NCBI GenBank assembly: GCA_963969365.1
Contig: OZ017750.1
Coordinates: 1,674,001-1,738,000, forward strand
Origin: Asterochloris sp. CNOR1
Taxonomy: Eukaryota > Chlorophyta > Trebouxiophyceae > Trebouxiales > Trebouxiaceae
Length of the DNA: 64,000 nucleotides
Direction of reading: 5' to 3'
The notes below the pieces were generated by a model. That model was given only the letters and a program-made list of their open reading frames with translations. It made no database searches and had not been told where the DNA came from. The stretch's first letter is position 1. Each line of letters opens with the position of its first letter. The position numbers and the translations under genes were made by a program. Positions 1 to 12,000 of the stretch are shown here, in pieces.

Positions 1-3000
1 ACATGGCCGTGTCGCCACGCAGGAAGGGCAGGCTGCGCATGCGCACGTGAGAAAGAGGCAGCCCCTTAGACTGATCGATTGTGATCAACTCCTTCACGAG
101 GATCAGGCCCAGAATCTCCTTCCTGCAGGCAACCAAAAATGCCTGCTGGTGCTTGGGAGATGAGTGTGCACAGGACATTGCGTTGCTCTGCTTTGCTCCT
201 GCGGCTGCATGCCCAGGGTCGCCCTTCTGTAGGCAGGCGGGAAGACTCAGCTGGGACTGAAGAACAATCGATACAAGGCTGCAGCACCAGCAGCAGTGCA
301 CACAGGCCCAGATTTCCCTCCCGCAGGCCCCCAGCACAAGACTGCAGGCCAGCTGGGGTGCCGCACGAAGCCGAGTTTGGACAGGCTAACAGCATGCTCC
401 ATGTTGCAGACGTGGCTTGCGGGCCTGTACATAGGAAGCCTGCTGGCTGCCTGAATTTGGTTGTCAAGCAGGCACAGTAGAAGTATGCATTTAGAGCTTC
501 TTGTCCATTATGTACTATGCATCTCAGATGTTGGAGGTCTGAGCAGGCTTGTGCTGGGGCACAGCAGCATGCCAAACCTCAAGGCACAATCAGCTTTCTG
601 CACAAAACATCTGTTGCGTGGGCCCTCACTTGTTGCCTGGCTTGTGGATGGGGAGGCGGCTGTGCCCCGACTTCAATACGGCAGTCAGGGTCTCCTCATC
701 GCACCTGGCGTCAGCTGGCAGCATGAACACCTGCAGTGAGAGATGTGGATCAGTCAGGACTAGGGGCCAGCGGTGTGCCTGCAGACTTGCAAGCCTGAAG
801 CACCTGTGGCCCTGCCCCATGTGCGATAGTGCTAATGTGTGATGGTGCTGCATTGCAGTGAAATCTAGACCTAAGTGTCCTGCGCCAGCCCCAGACAGGG
901 CAGCCGTCATACGCACGTGGGGGTGGGGGGGGAAAGGGGGACTGACTGTGCCGCTGGAGGGCAGCCCCCTGTGAGAAAACCTGCACAGGGAGCTTGTATG
1001 GACTTTGCAATCTTGCCCCTCCCTCCTTCTTGTGCCGTTTCAGCTTTCCCCCCCCAAACTATGCTTCCGCTTGGATCAGCGATAGTTGCATGGAACAGTC
1101 AAGCAGAGACCTGCTGGGATGGTGGCATCCCCCTTGCTCAGCTGGGGTGGCCGCCTGAGCTGAGTGCCCACAGGCACCAGTCAAAATTTCTAAAACTTTT
1201 GCTCAATGTCAGCCCTCATCACACTCGCAATGCTCACCAGCACTTGCAGCTGCAGTTGATGCTGACAGCTGGGCACTTGCCTTGCTCAATGTGCCATTGC
1301 AGCAGCCTCGTATTCAGGCTGCTCATACAGGACAGACGCTGGTTGATGGCTAGAGCTGGGCACTTGCATTGCCTGTGTGACACAGTGCGCACGCCTATGT
1401 CTCCTTTTTTTCTTTAGTGTTATGACAAGCAGGAAGTTGCTGCATGCTCCAATGCACATTATGCGCGCCGCACCTGATGCAGATGCTCAGCAGTTTCCGC
1501 ATGAGGAGACCACTCCAAGTCACGGAGACGGCCATTAGTGAATGTCTCTGCTGGGCTCAAGGCCAATGAGGCCGCTTATCTTGATTTTACCATGTTGCAC
1601 AGCCTCTCATGCCTGGCCAAGGCAATGCAGCTGCATGCCAGCCCGCACATGGACCACCTTGTCGAAGCTAGTCCTGCTCTGTTCATGAAAGACATGATGG
1701 CCTTCCATTGCAGCCCCATGGACGCCCCTGCAGTGCACCCTCTCTTGTACCTCGCTGCCCTCACATGTCCTGCATGGCGCTCCTGCAGGCTGGTGCCCTT
1801 CCACTGCAGCCCATCAGTGGGGCTGCAGAGGCACGCCCTGTCGTGTGCCATGCTGCGCAGCTCCCACCTTGTCCAGGGCAGTCATGCCCTGCATGGCAGT
1901 CTTGTTGGTCAGGTCCAGGGCGCCCCGGATGACATTGATCTCCTCGTCAGCGAGCTGCCCCCCCAGGCCCTCAGTGGTGCGATGCAAGTCCACCAGAGCC
2001 TTCAACTGAGCGCGCCGGAACAGGGCCTGCAGGTCAAGCAGAGGTGTCAGCAGAGTCGCCAGTGCTGCAGGCTGTGCAGCCACTCAAGGGCTTGGTGCTG
2101 CTGTCCCTTCCTGCAGCCAGCAATGGGGTGCAGGGTCAGCATGGTCAGCAGCACCTTCATGATATGCCACGCCCGCTCATGCCCAAGATTTCTCACATCT
2201 GGGACATGGTACGTTTCTGATAAAGCTGCCAGGCATGGCAGCTGTCGTGGTCTACTCAATGCCACAGTGCTTTGGCAAAGTGGTCTCAGCTGCTGAGCGT
2301 GGGAGAGTGGTCGAGCATGGTCAGCTGATTCCCCACAGATGTGGGACCAAGCACGGTCAACAGCTTACCCTTACATGTGAAGGCGCAGCATGTCGCTGGC
2401 CTTTTTTAGCCAGCGTGCCGTGGTGCTACAGCTCAGGTGTCAGGAGCAGCACAGCCAGCTGCAAGTCATGCGCATGGCCACGAGAGCTAGCTTGTAGCAG
2501 GCCATGCCGAGAGAGAGCTGCTGAGAGCCCCAGCAAGAGCTTCCCGTTCACTGAAGGTCACGCTACTGCTGGGGAGACTTTCACGTCAGATCATTGCATC
2601 TGCAAGGTGCTGCCCAGCCTGCCTGTGTGGCCACAGGCACACGCGAGCGTGCTGGCCAGGTGGCAGTCTGGATGCAACACTTGGAAACAATGAAATGCCC
2701 AGCCTGGTCAGAGATTGGGGCTCACCGAATTGTCCTCGCCAAGCAAATAGTCCAGCACCTTGCTGATGGGCCACGAAACGGGAGCAGTGGCAAGCATGAG
2801 GAGCCGCACGAACCAGGCTGAGTAAGCCCCAATGACCAGCCCGTGGTGCTGGCACACAGCCTGGGGGAAGATCTCGCCTGCAGCGGGGATCCGGGCAGCA
2901 GTTCGACTGATTTGCAGCCCTAGGACCAGAGGTGAGGAGCACCCGATGGCCGGCATGCAGGAACATGCCCAGGCTGTGCAGCGGGTGGCTCCCTCCTGTG

Positions 3001-3828
3001 CCTGCTGGAGCACGCTGGGCATGGCAGGCACCAAGCTGCTGGCCAGCTGGCACAGTGTCTGGTGTGTGGGTGCATGAGCAGGTTGAGCTTGAAGAAGCAG
3101 TGAGCTGGACCCAGCTCACCAAAGACAAGCACCACAGTCACGGAGAGAACAATGGCAGTGACAGGGCTGACCAGCCTGTCCAGAAAGATGGGCAGTGCCT
3201 GCAGGCAGGAGGGGAAAGCAGCCTACAAGCCTGCTGCTGTGTGGTAGCACCGATGAGTTGCCTGCATGAGCCAGTCACCTCAAGGGCAATAGCATTGCAC
3301 AGCAGCAGCGTGACCAGCGTGTAGTGAGGCCGCCTGACCACCTGCATGAGGGCAGGAGCAGTCAGGAAGTGGGGTGAAGGCATGCCAGCAACAGCTATGT
3401 GGCAGCCCTCACTGGCTCGATGCGCTTAGCATAGCGCTTCTCCCTGTCTGTTCCGCTTCTGAGGAGAACCTGCAGCAGAGCAGGACCTGCCCTTGCAGGC
3501 AGGGGCACAGCATGGCGTGCTGGCGAGGCACTGAGGCTCTGGCCAGACTGCAGCCATGTGAGCCTGATCACTCCAGGGCGCCATTTCTCACCTCCAGGTC
3601 CACATCTGCAGGCAGGTGACAGACCTGTTTGGCGGCCACCTTGAACTGGCTGCCATCTTGGAAAGCATGAAGATCTGACTCACTGTCCATTGACATCAAG
3701 CCCAGGGTGAGACCGGACATGAGGCCTGCGGCCAATACCAGGCCTATGCTCAACAAAAGATAGAGAAGTTTCTGTTCCCCTTGCTCAGCATCATTTCTAG
3801 TGCTGAGGCCCAGCTGCATCGGATGCAT
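1..3828 (-). CDS. CNNM/MGR-type DUF21-CBS transmembrane protein, paralog A (3' end off window)
   Basis: Family role: CNNM/CorB/MGR proteins are membrane proteins implicated in Mg2+ (divalent metal) efflux, with an N-terminal DUF21 membrane domain and a cytosolic CBS pair. Seen on the minus strand: ATG at 3828; membrane helix with AGLMSGLTLGLMSMD (about 3730-3684); VLLRSGTDREKRYAKRIEP (about 3475-3415); VVRRPHYTLVTLLLCNAIAL (about 3344-3283); LPIFLDRL...VVLVFGE (about 3200-3120); IFPQAVCQHHGLVIGAYSAW (about 2875-2810); LFRRAQLKALVDLH and IRGALDLTNKTAMQG (about 2030-1880); VFMLPADARCDEE...SGHSRLPIHKPG (about 732-640); and ILGLILVKELITIDQ (about 120-75), where the CBS region runs off position 1. 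Order and exon boundaries match paralog B (12962-19146), except for an extra intron after LMSMD. The intron of about 1.1 kb between 1870 and 735 holds no recognised coding. Family assignment is firm; transported ion and membrane are inferred. Confidence 0.87.
3592..3605 (-). other. 14-nt microexon in CNNM paralog A
   Basis: The open frame running through this region inserts about 28 residues into the invariant GLMS-x-D-x-VDLE motif. If the stretch 3683-3606 is an intron (donor GTGAGT just after 3684, acceptor CTGCAG before 3605) and 3605-3592 is an exon followed by donor GTGAGA, the join reads LGLMSMDNVDLE. This aligns residue for residue with the uninterrupted LGLMSLDSLDLE exon of paralog B, which ends at the same donor. 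The 14-nt exon is therefore supported by homology and by canonical splice sites on both sides. Confidence 0.75.
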
Positions 3829-4704
3829 TGAGGGGTGGCACCCGCGTCAGTAAGATCAATATCAGGTCAGTGCCAGTTAAGTTTTAACTGTTGACCTGCT
3901 GCCAGCATCTTTTGGCACTTCAAGCTTCGCCGAGCTCAGCATCTGGCTTCATGCATTACTGACGGATCAGCATCAGGCCAGCCCAGAGCATCATGTGACT
4001 GTAGACGCTGTCTGACAGGCAACTCAACCGCGACAATCAGGGACTTCATGGGCACACATGATTGGCGCGGCAGACTTTATGGAGGCAGGCTTCATTGACA
4101 GAAGCGCCGTGAGCGGCAGCATGCCGGCTGTCTGCACGTTCAAGCACATGCAGGCCCCTACCGACCACCTCGACATATGTGTGTGCCAGCGCGATCGGCG
4201 AGTCCTTGTGGATCAGACTCAGTCCTGAGTGCCCCGTGCAAATCATAGAGCATCCACTCCACTAGTGGCCCCTTACTGACAATCAGTGATGCCCCTTACT
4301 AAACTTGATTGTAGTAAGTCATAGAGCAGCCTCCTGGAGCCTTCTAGCATGATCATCATGGTCACCTGTGTGCATGCAGGCTGCTCAGCATGCTGGTCTT
4401 CTCTTCTACATTGGATGGAGTGGGGGAGCTACCAAAAACTCTGACGGTGCATGCCTGAACCTCACACAATGTCAACTTGTCAAACCTTATAGCTCGTTGA
4501 CACGTGTTGCCTGCAATGGACTATGCCACATCAGCAAATTGGGGTAGGCACAGGCATCCTGATGGCCCTAAACACAGAAATCATTGTCTTTGAGACCTTG
4601 CAAGCTTCATTTGCCCCTCATACAATGCAATGTGTCCTGACCAGGCACGCTGTTGGCTCTTCTTGCATGCAGGAACTGCTGGCATGGCTGCATAACCAGT
4701 GTTG
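3829..4704. promoter_or_regulatory. Divergent intergenic region between CNNM-A and the zinc-finger gene
   Basis: About 880 bp between the minus-strand start at 3828 and the plus-strand start at 4705. No recognisable coding exon is seen; a 66-codon minus frame at 4246-4046 has no family signature. The stretch is less GC-rich than the genes. It contains a small repeat of GCCCCTTACT (near 4267 and 4291). It presumably carries both 5' UTRs and promoters, but no TATA box or named element can be assigned. Confidence 0.4.
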
Positions 4705-7700
4705 ATGACTTCGACAGCAACAATCACAATGGCGGGGATTCCAGATGCTGGGCAGCCTGATGCCTCCAACCCAGAGGACCATGGTGGCAAAGCAGAGCCT
4801 CAGCCCATGAACCCCTGCCCAGGGCTGCAGAGCACACCTGCTAGCAGCAGGGAGAACACCTCTACCGCTACGGATGGGCGGCCCAACATAGAGCACAGCC
4901 CATTTGGTGCAGCAGCCACACCACAGCGCAAGAGCTCTTCTGAACACAAAGTACTCCAGCAGTCGAGCATACGCAAAAAGAAGGCACCTCAGTCAGCAGG
5001 CCCACAGCAGCGAAGCCTCAACACAGGACGGCAAGGTAAAACGCACCTGCAGCATCATGCTGAAACCCAAAGATGCTCCCAGGCAGATGCTTGCCTGATG
5101 TCCCCGCTGGACAATACTGCCTGCACTGTGCTGATATGCTGGCAAGATTTACGGCAAACCAGCCTCAAACAACTGCAGGTGCTGAGGTGCTGCCACCCTG
5201 CCCTGGGAGCATTGCAAGCTGGAAGCACTGCAAGAGGTGCAACTGCTGGAAGCTGCGCAACTCTGAATTCACAAAGAACAGCAGGTGACACGACTTACTG
5301 CTGGCAGGTACTCCTACCATGAATGTCTTGCCCTGGCTATGCCAGCAGCCTGGCACCAGCACTGCCTCACAATGCTGCCTGATACTAGCTGCGTGCGCTG
5401 GCCGTCTTAATCTGTTGTGCTGACTGACGTGTGGTCGGCCAACCCCAGCCAGCACCCACACCTGGGGAGGACTCCTCCTGCCTTACAGGCCCCCAGATTC
5501 CTTGCCTGAGTTTGCTGCAGGACTCCTGATGGCCTTCAGTTTTATTGCCGAACCTGCCACAACAAGATGACCCGGCAGCATCAGGCCAAGCGCCTGGCCG
5601 CAGCCAAGACTGCCAAGGCAGAGGCAGCAGCAAGGGTGGCAGCTGTTCATGAGGCGGCCCAACAGGCAGGGAGTGAGCAGCCCACTGCTGGTCATGCGGT
5701 GTGCAACAGAAGCCCCCACAGGCGGTGCTCTGACCTTGACCCTGACGGAAGGGCTCAGGTTCACCATGAGGTGAGAGGATCTGTATGCAGTTGCAAGCTC
5801 AGTGATGCAGCACACTGGCATGTTGCTGCAACCCAGGGGCCCACAGCGCATCCACCAACAGGCAGAGCTCTGATTCAGACAGCCTAGCAACTGCCAGGTG
5901 AGGCTGGACATGCATCCAGCTGCAGACTCAGTGGTGCAAACCCGGAGCACTGTGCTGCTGGATGCATGGTGAAACACAGGAGCTCACACAGGCAGAGCTC
6001 TGACACTGACATTGATCTTGTGGCTCAAATTGCCCGCCAGGTGAGAGGTGGGCCATCACAAAGCTAGAAGCCCACTGGTGCAACACACAGGGTGCGCCAG
6101 AGGGCCCCCCCAGGCAGAGCTCCGGAGTCGACCTGGACATCCCGTGGGCTGGGGTACAGGGCCAGGGTGTCTCCACCAGAAGAGCTCTGGGTGTTGACTT
6201 AGAATGACTGTTGGGTGCAGAGATGACTTCCTGCAAGCTGCTTGAGATGATGCATGCAACTACAAACTCAGCAGCATCATATTTGTTTCCACCGGATGTC
6301 GCATAGAACTTCTGATAACAATTGAGGCAGAGGCCTGGCTGGAGCTTCCTGGTCTCATCCTGCTGCCACCTCTTTGGTCAGCCCTGCTCAGAGCACGGCA
6401 CAAATCTAGCATAGGCCATCCTGATGCTGACCTGCATGCAGGAACAGAGGGCAGCTGCAGCAGCCAGATGCCCAGCAAGCCTGATGCTTGCCATTTCAGC
6501 AGGCATGCAGGGCAGCCAGAGAGCCTTGCTGGAGCAGTACTGGCTGGGAAGGCATGCTGGCTCTGGCAGCGGGCAGATGCACCCAGACGCTGGCAGTGCT
6601 GACGGGGAGGGCATGCATGCAGCCCTGCACACGGAGCAGCCTGGCGCAGAGGCTTGGGGCGCTGCAGCTGGGCTGCATGGGGCGCATCTGGAGCCTGCTG
6701 GCGGGAGGGGCTGGCAGGATGATGCAGGGGATGCAAGGCAGTCAGCCATCTCTGTCTTTCTACGAAGGAAGGAGCACATATCAGCAGGTCAGGGGCCCAG
6801 TCTGTGTCATGGGCCTTTGTACCTGAAGCAGGCTCACGCAGCCCTGAGCTGGGGTTGCACTGGTATCCTATGCCAGGCTGGCATTTAGTCATCTGCAGCG
6901 GCCGCCGCTGGTCATCATCAGGTCATGATGCTGCATTTAGTGTTCCCGCGACTTCCCTTCGAGCCTCCTGCACTGCAGACTGCCGGTCTGACCGTGGGGG
7001 GCAGATCCCCTAGAAAGCTATCTGACAGCCTACAGTATTCACCTCACTTCTTGTCACGCAGCTGGACTGTCGCGAAGCACTGCAAAGCACTGGAGGTCAG
7101 GTCAGCCAAGAGGGCATCAGTCCCCCGTGCTCATCCTCACTATTAGCATCTTGCATGCGGAATGCGCAGACGGCAACAAACTGTCATCAGGGCAGCCACT
7201 GCTGCGCTGCGTTGAGTGTAAGCTGCCTTTCAGTGACACACACCATATTGCCCCGTCCCATGATGGCGCACATGTGCATGTTGACTGACAGAGCCCTGCT
7301 GAAAAGCTGGGTAACGGGAAAATGTCTGTGTGTTGCTGCCCATGATTGAGGGCTGCCAGCTCTGGGATGGCCAGCAGCAAAATCCACAGAGGCCCAGCCA
7401 CCTTGTTGCCTGCTATCCACGACAAGTGCTCTACTGCAGCTGCCCTGCCTGCAGGCGCTTGCAGTCGTGAGACCCTGAGCCGGCTGAGCCAACTGACCCT
7501 GGCAGGCGACCATCCGGCAGCTGGGGAGGTGCAAAAGGGCCACCCGCCGGCGGGGCAGCCCTGGCGCACGCGCTGCCCAGAGTGCCAGAGACTGCAGGTC
7601 TACGACCTAGTCTGGCAGCAGGCGGATGCCAAAGGGAGCGTGGAAGTTGCACACCTGGCCTGCTGCAGGTGCGGGGGCAGATGAAGAGTTCCGCCATCTG

Positions 7701-8773
7701 CGGCACCAACAGAGTGCGCCTGCTCTGCTGGCCAACTGCCACCAATGCAGGGCATGGCGGTTGCAGGCAGGATGAGCACTGCCCTGCCTGCGGCGGGTGC
7801 ATGCCGTTGTCTTGGTCCCTCTGGACAGAGTCCAGTGACACACACTTGCACCCTCCAGCAGCGGCAGGCCTCACATGTCAGTGGCCTCGAGACCATGGTG
7901 GCCTAGGCGCAGTTCAAGTCGGGCTGCCTGGGCGGGGCCACCTGGCAGAGCTGGGAGCATTCTCTTGTGGCGTGGACCTGTTCTGCGGGGCTCATGGTAG
8001 TGCCACCGACACATGCAGGAGCTGCCGGCCGCAGTCTGAGGCATTGCTGGCCAGTCTTGGGCGGGACCAGGCAGGCAGCCAGCCAGCGGTCAGCAGCAGT
8101 GGGACGTCCAGCGAGTCAGCAGACTGCAGGGGCCGGAAGATGAAGAGGCAGGCTAGCAGGCTGCCCGTGCCACGAGGGCGTCCCAGAGACCCTGCAGGCT
8201 TCCAGGTGACACCATGGCCCATCAACCAGATAGGGGGCTCTGCCAATGATCTGGCTGACTCTGCTGGTGCTGTCATGTCGGCAGCACCCCTTGCGCAAGG
8301 CCGGCAGGTTGCCGGCCCACACTGCCCGCACGTGGTACGTCTCAAGGCAGCATCAAGGCTCACCAGCGCTGCCGCGCCTGCAGGGGCAGGGAGAGCTCTC
8401 AGCAGAGGCAGTGACAGCAGCATCGCTCCAGGAGCCCTCCATGCCGGCCCCAGAGGATGCAGGGCTTGACGGGCACACGCAGGCCGGCGGCTCCAGGCCT
8501 GGGGCAGGCGGCCTGGGCCTGGATGCCGTCGCACTGCTGCGCGAGCTGCAGAAGCGCAACATTTCGCCCCAGTCTGCAGCTGCGGGCGCCGAGGGTCTGT
8601 CAAACCCTTTTGAGGCGGTGATGCGGGCGGCAGTCAAGACCGAGGAGCCCTCAGCCAAGCGTTTCAAGGAGGGCAGCCCCATGAAGGGCTTTGGCAGTGT
8701 GCTGCTGGGGAGCGCTGGCAGCAGGCTGTCGCAGAGCCTGCAGGCCTCCCTGAGTGAGTTGGGCCTGCCCTGA
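4705..8773 (+). CDS. Unrecognised nuclear-type protein with two Cys4 zinc motifs and an AT-hook
   Basis: First in-frame ATG is 4705 (a second at 4729 gives MAGIPDAGQPD). Exon 1 is Ser/Gln/basic low complexity ending near 5034. The next exon (to 5284) carries YCLHC and WKHCKRCNCWKLRNSEFTKN. Its phase joins exactly to an acceptor at 5521, giving RTPDGLQFYCRTCHNKM: a CxxC...DGLQ-x2-CxxC zinc motif of the short treble-clef/HNH-like kind, followed by an Ala/Lys helix. Degenerate Ser-Asp modules follow (5715-6215). A later exon (about 7440-7668) has TRCPECQRL and ends ...LACC; joined in phase to 8019-8205 it gives ACCRSC, a second Cys4 cluster. That exon also contains the AT-hook-like VPRGRPRD. The last exon 8384-8773 includes KTEEPSAKRFKEG. 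The middle (6250-7440) is unresolved. DNA or chromatin binding is inferred from the motifs; no family was recognised. Confidence 0.5.
5715..6215 (+). repeat. Tandem exon-like modules with SSD-acidic coding cores
   Basis: At least four and perhaps five diverged copies begin with (A)GGCAGAGCTCTGA-like sequence near 5718, 5861, 5990, 6113 and 6180, at a pitch of about 123-143 bp (last about 66). Each has an AG acceptor-like start, a short Ser/Asp-rich core (RCSDLDPD, QSSDSDSLATA, QSSDTDIDLVAQIARQ, QSSGVDLDI) and, in the first three, a GTGAG donor. The intron-like spacers also align (ACTCAGTGGTGCA-type core). The first core is in frame with the upstream zinc exon; the phase of the others does not join simply, so which copies are spliced in is unknown. 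Confidence 0.6.
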
Positions 8774-9066
8774 CAGCGTGAGATGCACGGGCTGGCATCT
8801 GCGTGCCATTCAGGCTTCACGCCTTCTCAGACGTTTGCGACTGGTTGGTCTTTGACTCACCAGGTGAAGTTGTGGGGTCCCTTTCATCGCATCATGCTTG
8901 TCTTCCACATACTAGACAAGTGCTTGCGTAGCGTAACATTTGGTTGTCACCATTTCAAAGCGTGCAACTCTGTGAGCAGCACCAGGCCACAGCCACCGGT
9001 AAGCTCACTAGCTGGCACTCTGCAGGTTCTGCTGGACTGAGCCTGCCCTCCAAGGAGCCCAGTGCA
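8774..9066. other. Intergenic stretch between two co-oriented genes
   Basis: Between the TGA at 8771-8773 and the first plausible ATG of the next gene at 9067. It should contain the 3' end of the zinc gene and the promoter or 5' UTR of the coiled-coil gene. No coding or regulatory motif recognised. It remains possible that the GTGAGT at about 8754 is used as a donor, which would fuse the two genes. Confidence 0.3.
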
Positions 9067-12000
9067 ATGGACCTCTGCAGACACCCACGCCGCGCCAGCT
9101 CACCTGTGCCAGCGGTGAGAAGTCTACTTGAGCGCCTTACTGCAGGTGTCAGCAACGAGAAACTCTGCTTGAAGCAAGTACTGCAGCCTCCAAACAGTCA
9201 GTCACTGGCCACCCAGAGCCTGGAACCCTCCCAGGGCCTTGTTCGAGGATCCTGTGCCATGCCATGCTAAGTGCCTCGACTTGCCAGCTGTAAGAATCGA
9301 CCTGCAGAGACTCACCGCTTGGTTGCATGACTGTTGACGGTCTCGCATGCAGGCACAGCGCCAGCCCCCCCTGCGGGTAGCCCACAGCGAGCCTGTAAGC
9401 TCCCTGCCGCCACGGGTGTCCATCCCGCTGCCCTGTGGCCCAGGCCAGCTCTCTGGCCTACATGGCGGGGCACTTCGCCAGCAGGTGGGCGGCGTTGCCT
9501 GCGTTGGCATCCACATGCTGGGGGAGGGCACAGAAGCAACCCGCGAGGCTCAACCCTGCAGCTTGGGCTCGCACATCAAGCACTTGCATGAGCAATGCCA
9601 GCCTTTCAGCAGTCGTGGTCATCGATGAGCTGTATCTCCTCCAGCAATCTGTGGGGCCTGTAGTGTGCAAACACCCCTCTGTGGCTTGTCTTTGCCTCAG
9701 ACTGGCATCCAAGTCAGTCATCTGTCCTGGATGCAGGAGGCACAGCCACCTCTGGAGCCCACCTCCACAGTGGATCTGGCCCTCATGACCCTGCTGCGGG
9801 CTGAGCGTGTGACCCTGCAGCACCTGCAGGCCCTGCTGGCCGCCCTGATCCAGACCAACGCCACCGAGATGTGGGTCCAGGTGAGGGCCCTCTGCAGCAC
9901 GGCAGCACGCTCCAACGTGGTCCTGCCGTACGTGTGCCCCAGTGATGTCCCGGTATCTGAAACACATGCACAGGCCAAGACGAATGGTCTGGGGCCCAGG
10001 TCAGGTGGTCAAGTGGCCGTCCTGGTCGCTCCTTCCAGAGGGTCTAGCCTCACCCAGCCCTTGCCCCTGATCCCTTCCCGGCATGGGGCGCGCGTCAGAC
10101 ACTGACATGTGACGCCCCTGGCCCTCGCACTGCCAGGATGTGAGGCAGCTGCCTTGGGCCCCTGGGGTGTGTTCAAACATGAGTTTACAGGAGGCCAGTT
10201 GCATCCCAAGAAGCAACGTTCCAGCGTGGAGCTCGCCCCCTGGGCAAACAGCTCTGCCAGGCTGCCAGGGCTGTTGAGGGCGGCAGTCCGTCACGACGTG
10301 CCACAGGATGCAGCATGCCGTCTCTGCAGCCGGTCTCCAAGCCGGTCTCCCTCTGCAGGCCATCTCCATGTTGAGCCAGCACCTGGACAAGGCCCGGCAG
10401 GACACACGCACGCTGAGGGAGGCACAGGCTACCTGGCAGGGCGGTGCTGTCGTTACGGGACGGCCCCCTCTGCCTGGCCTGGCCCCATCAGCTGCCGTCC
10501 CGGTGCCAGCAGCAGCAGCCCAAGCTGTAGTGGGCATGGGGTCGCTGTGGGGCAGCTTGGCGTCCCCCGGCAGCAGCGGGGTTGGGGCGGCAGCCAGGCA
10601 CGGCTGGCACCTACAGCAGGAGCAGCGGGGAGAGCTGCAGAGGATGGAGGGGGAGCTGGCTGCTGCTGCAGCCCAGCAGGGTGGTGCAGAGCAGCCCACT
10701 GAGGGAAGCGCCAGCAACTCAGGTGATCAGAGGAGCACAAGGTCGCATGCTCATCTGCCAATGCCAGTGCACTTTCTCAACCTGGGTTGTGCCTGTCCTG
10801 CGCAACTGCTCTGGGCAGTGCCAAGAAATGCAGCCACGCCTGCGCCTGGCTGCATGGAGAGGCCCAGCTGGTGTGCATCCTCAGCGATGTGCCTGGTATT
10901 GGTCAATCCAGCAGGGCTTATGGGCTCTGACAGGGTGCCACATTGCAGGACATGTGGCAACGCACCTGCAAGCGGCGGCTGCCAGCATGCAGCGCCTGCT
11001 GGCTGTGGCTACTTATCCGCAGCAGCTTGTTGCTGGCCAGGAGGGCCAACTTGTGCAGCCCAGCCTGCAGCAGCAGTCCACCCAGCCTCTGGGCTCTGCT
11101 GCAGCTGCAAGCGCACAACCAGGCTCTTCAGAGGCTGGCCTGTCTCAGGGCTCGCAGGTGGCTCAACACGCTGAAGCTGCTCATGGACCTCAGGAGGGTG
11201 TTGCCACTGACTCTGCCACCACCGCTGCTGGGGACCCGTCCCAGAGCAGGCAGGCAGCAGGCACCCATCAGCCCCCAGGGCTGTCCGCTGCTGCAGCGCC
11301 CCCACAGCAGCCAAAGGGTGCTGCGCGCCAGCTGCCTGAGTTCAGCTCCAGTGAGCCGTCTGGTGCACTCTCCAGTGTGCTGGCCGGCCCCAGCCTGCAG
11401 GCCCCTGGCCGGGGCAGCGGCCATCTGGCAGTGAAGGAGCCGGCAGCTACCCCTGCTGACCAGATCCAGGACGTCAATCGTGACATACTGGAGCTGCTCC
11501 AGCGGGTGAGGCCTCCTCCATCGCGTCGGGCACACCTGGCCGGGGCTCACATGCGCTGCTGCCAGCTCGCTACCGGCCGGCAGCTGCAACTCTCATGCGC
11601 CTGCTACTGCTGCTGAGCAGCTCAGTGAGGTGTTCTGGATCGCTTTGGGGGTTAGCAAGTCTTGCAGAGGGCATGTTGCACCATGTGCCCACCTGAGTTT
11701 GTGCTGCCCTGCAGCATCAACATAGGCTGCCGCCTCAGGCATGGCAGCAGCCACCTTCCTGTGTCTGCAACCTCTGAGCCTCAGGCCCATGTCTGTGTGC
11801 AGGTGGGCGCCAATGAGGTGGTCCAGCAGATCTTTGGGTTCGTCAGCGACGCTTTTGCCCAGCACCAGAGCCGTTCCCTGGTGACTGAGCGGCAACTGCT
11901 GGCTGCAATGGCGGCAACCCAGCAGCAGGGTGCAGCTCAGCAGGAGCAGCTCCAAGCAGCCTTGGGTGCCCTGGGCAGCATGCACCGCGCGGTGCAGGGT

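Noticed and set aside
1690-1830. Small duplication (GLQWKG-like) in the large CNNM-A intron
   Set aside because: The repeat (about 94 bp apart, CCTTCCA(T/C)TGCAGCCC) is short and not tied to an exon edge, so it was not counted with the junction set.
5715-6215. CRISPR-like array of short repeats
   Set aside because: Units are diverged, irregularly spaced, contain splice-like signals, and this is a eukaryotic nuclear window.
10582-11616. 344-codon continuous frame as a single exon
   Set aside because: Parts (about 10730-10940) look like intron with GT/AG sites; only the later Gln/Ser-rich part was kept as supported coding of the coiled-coil gene.
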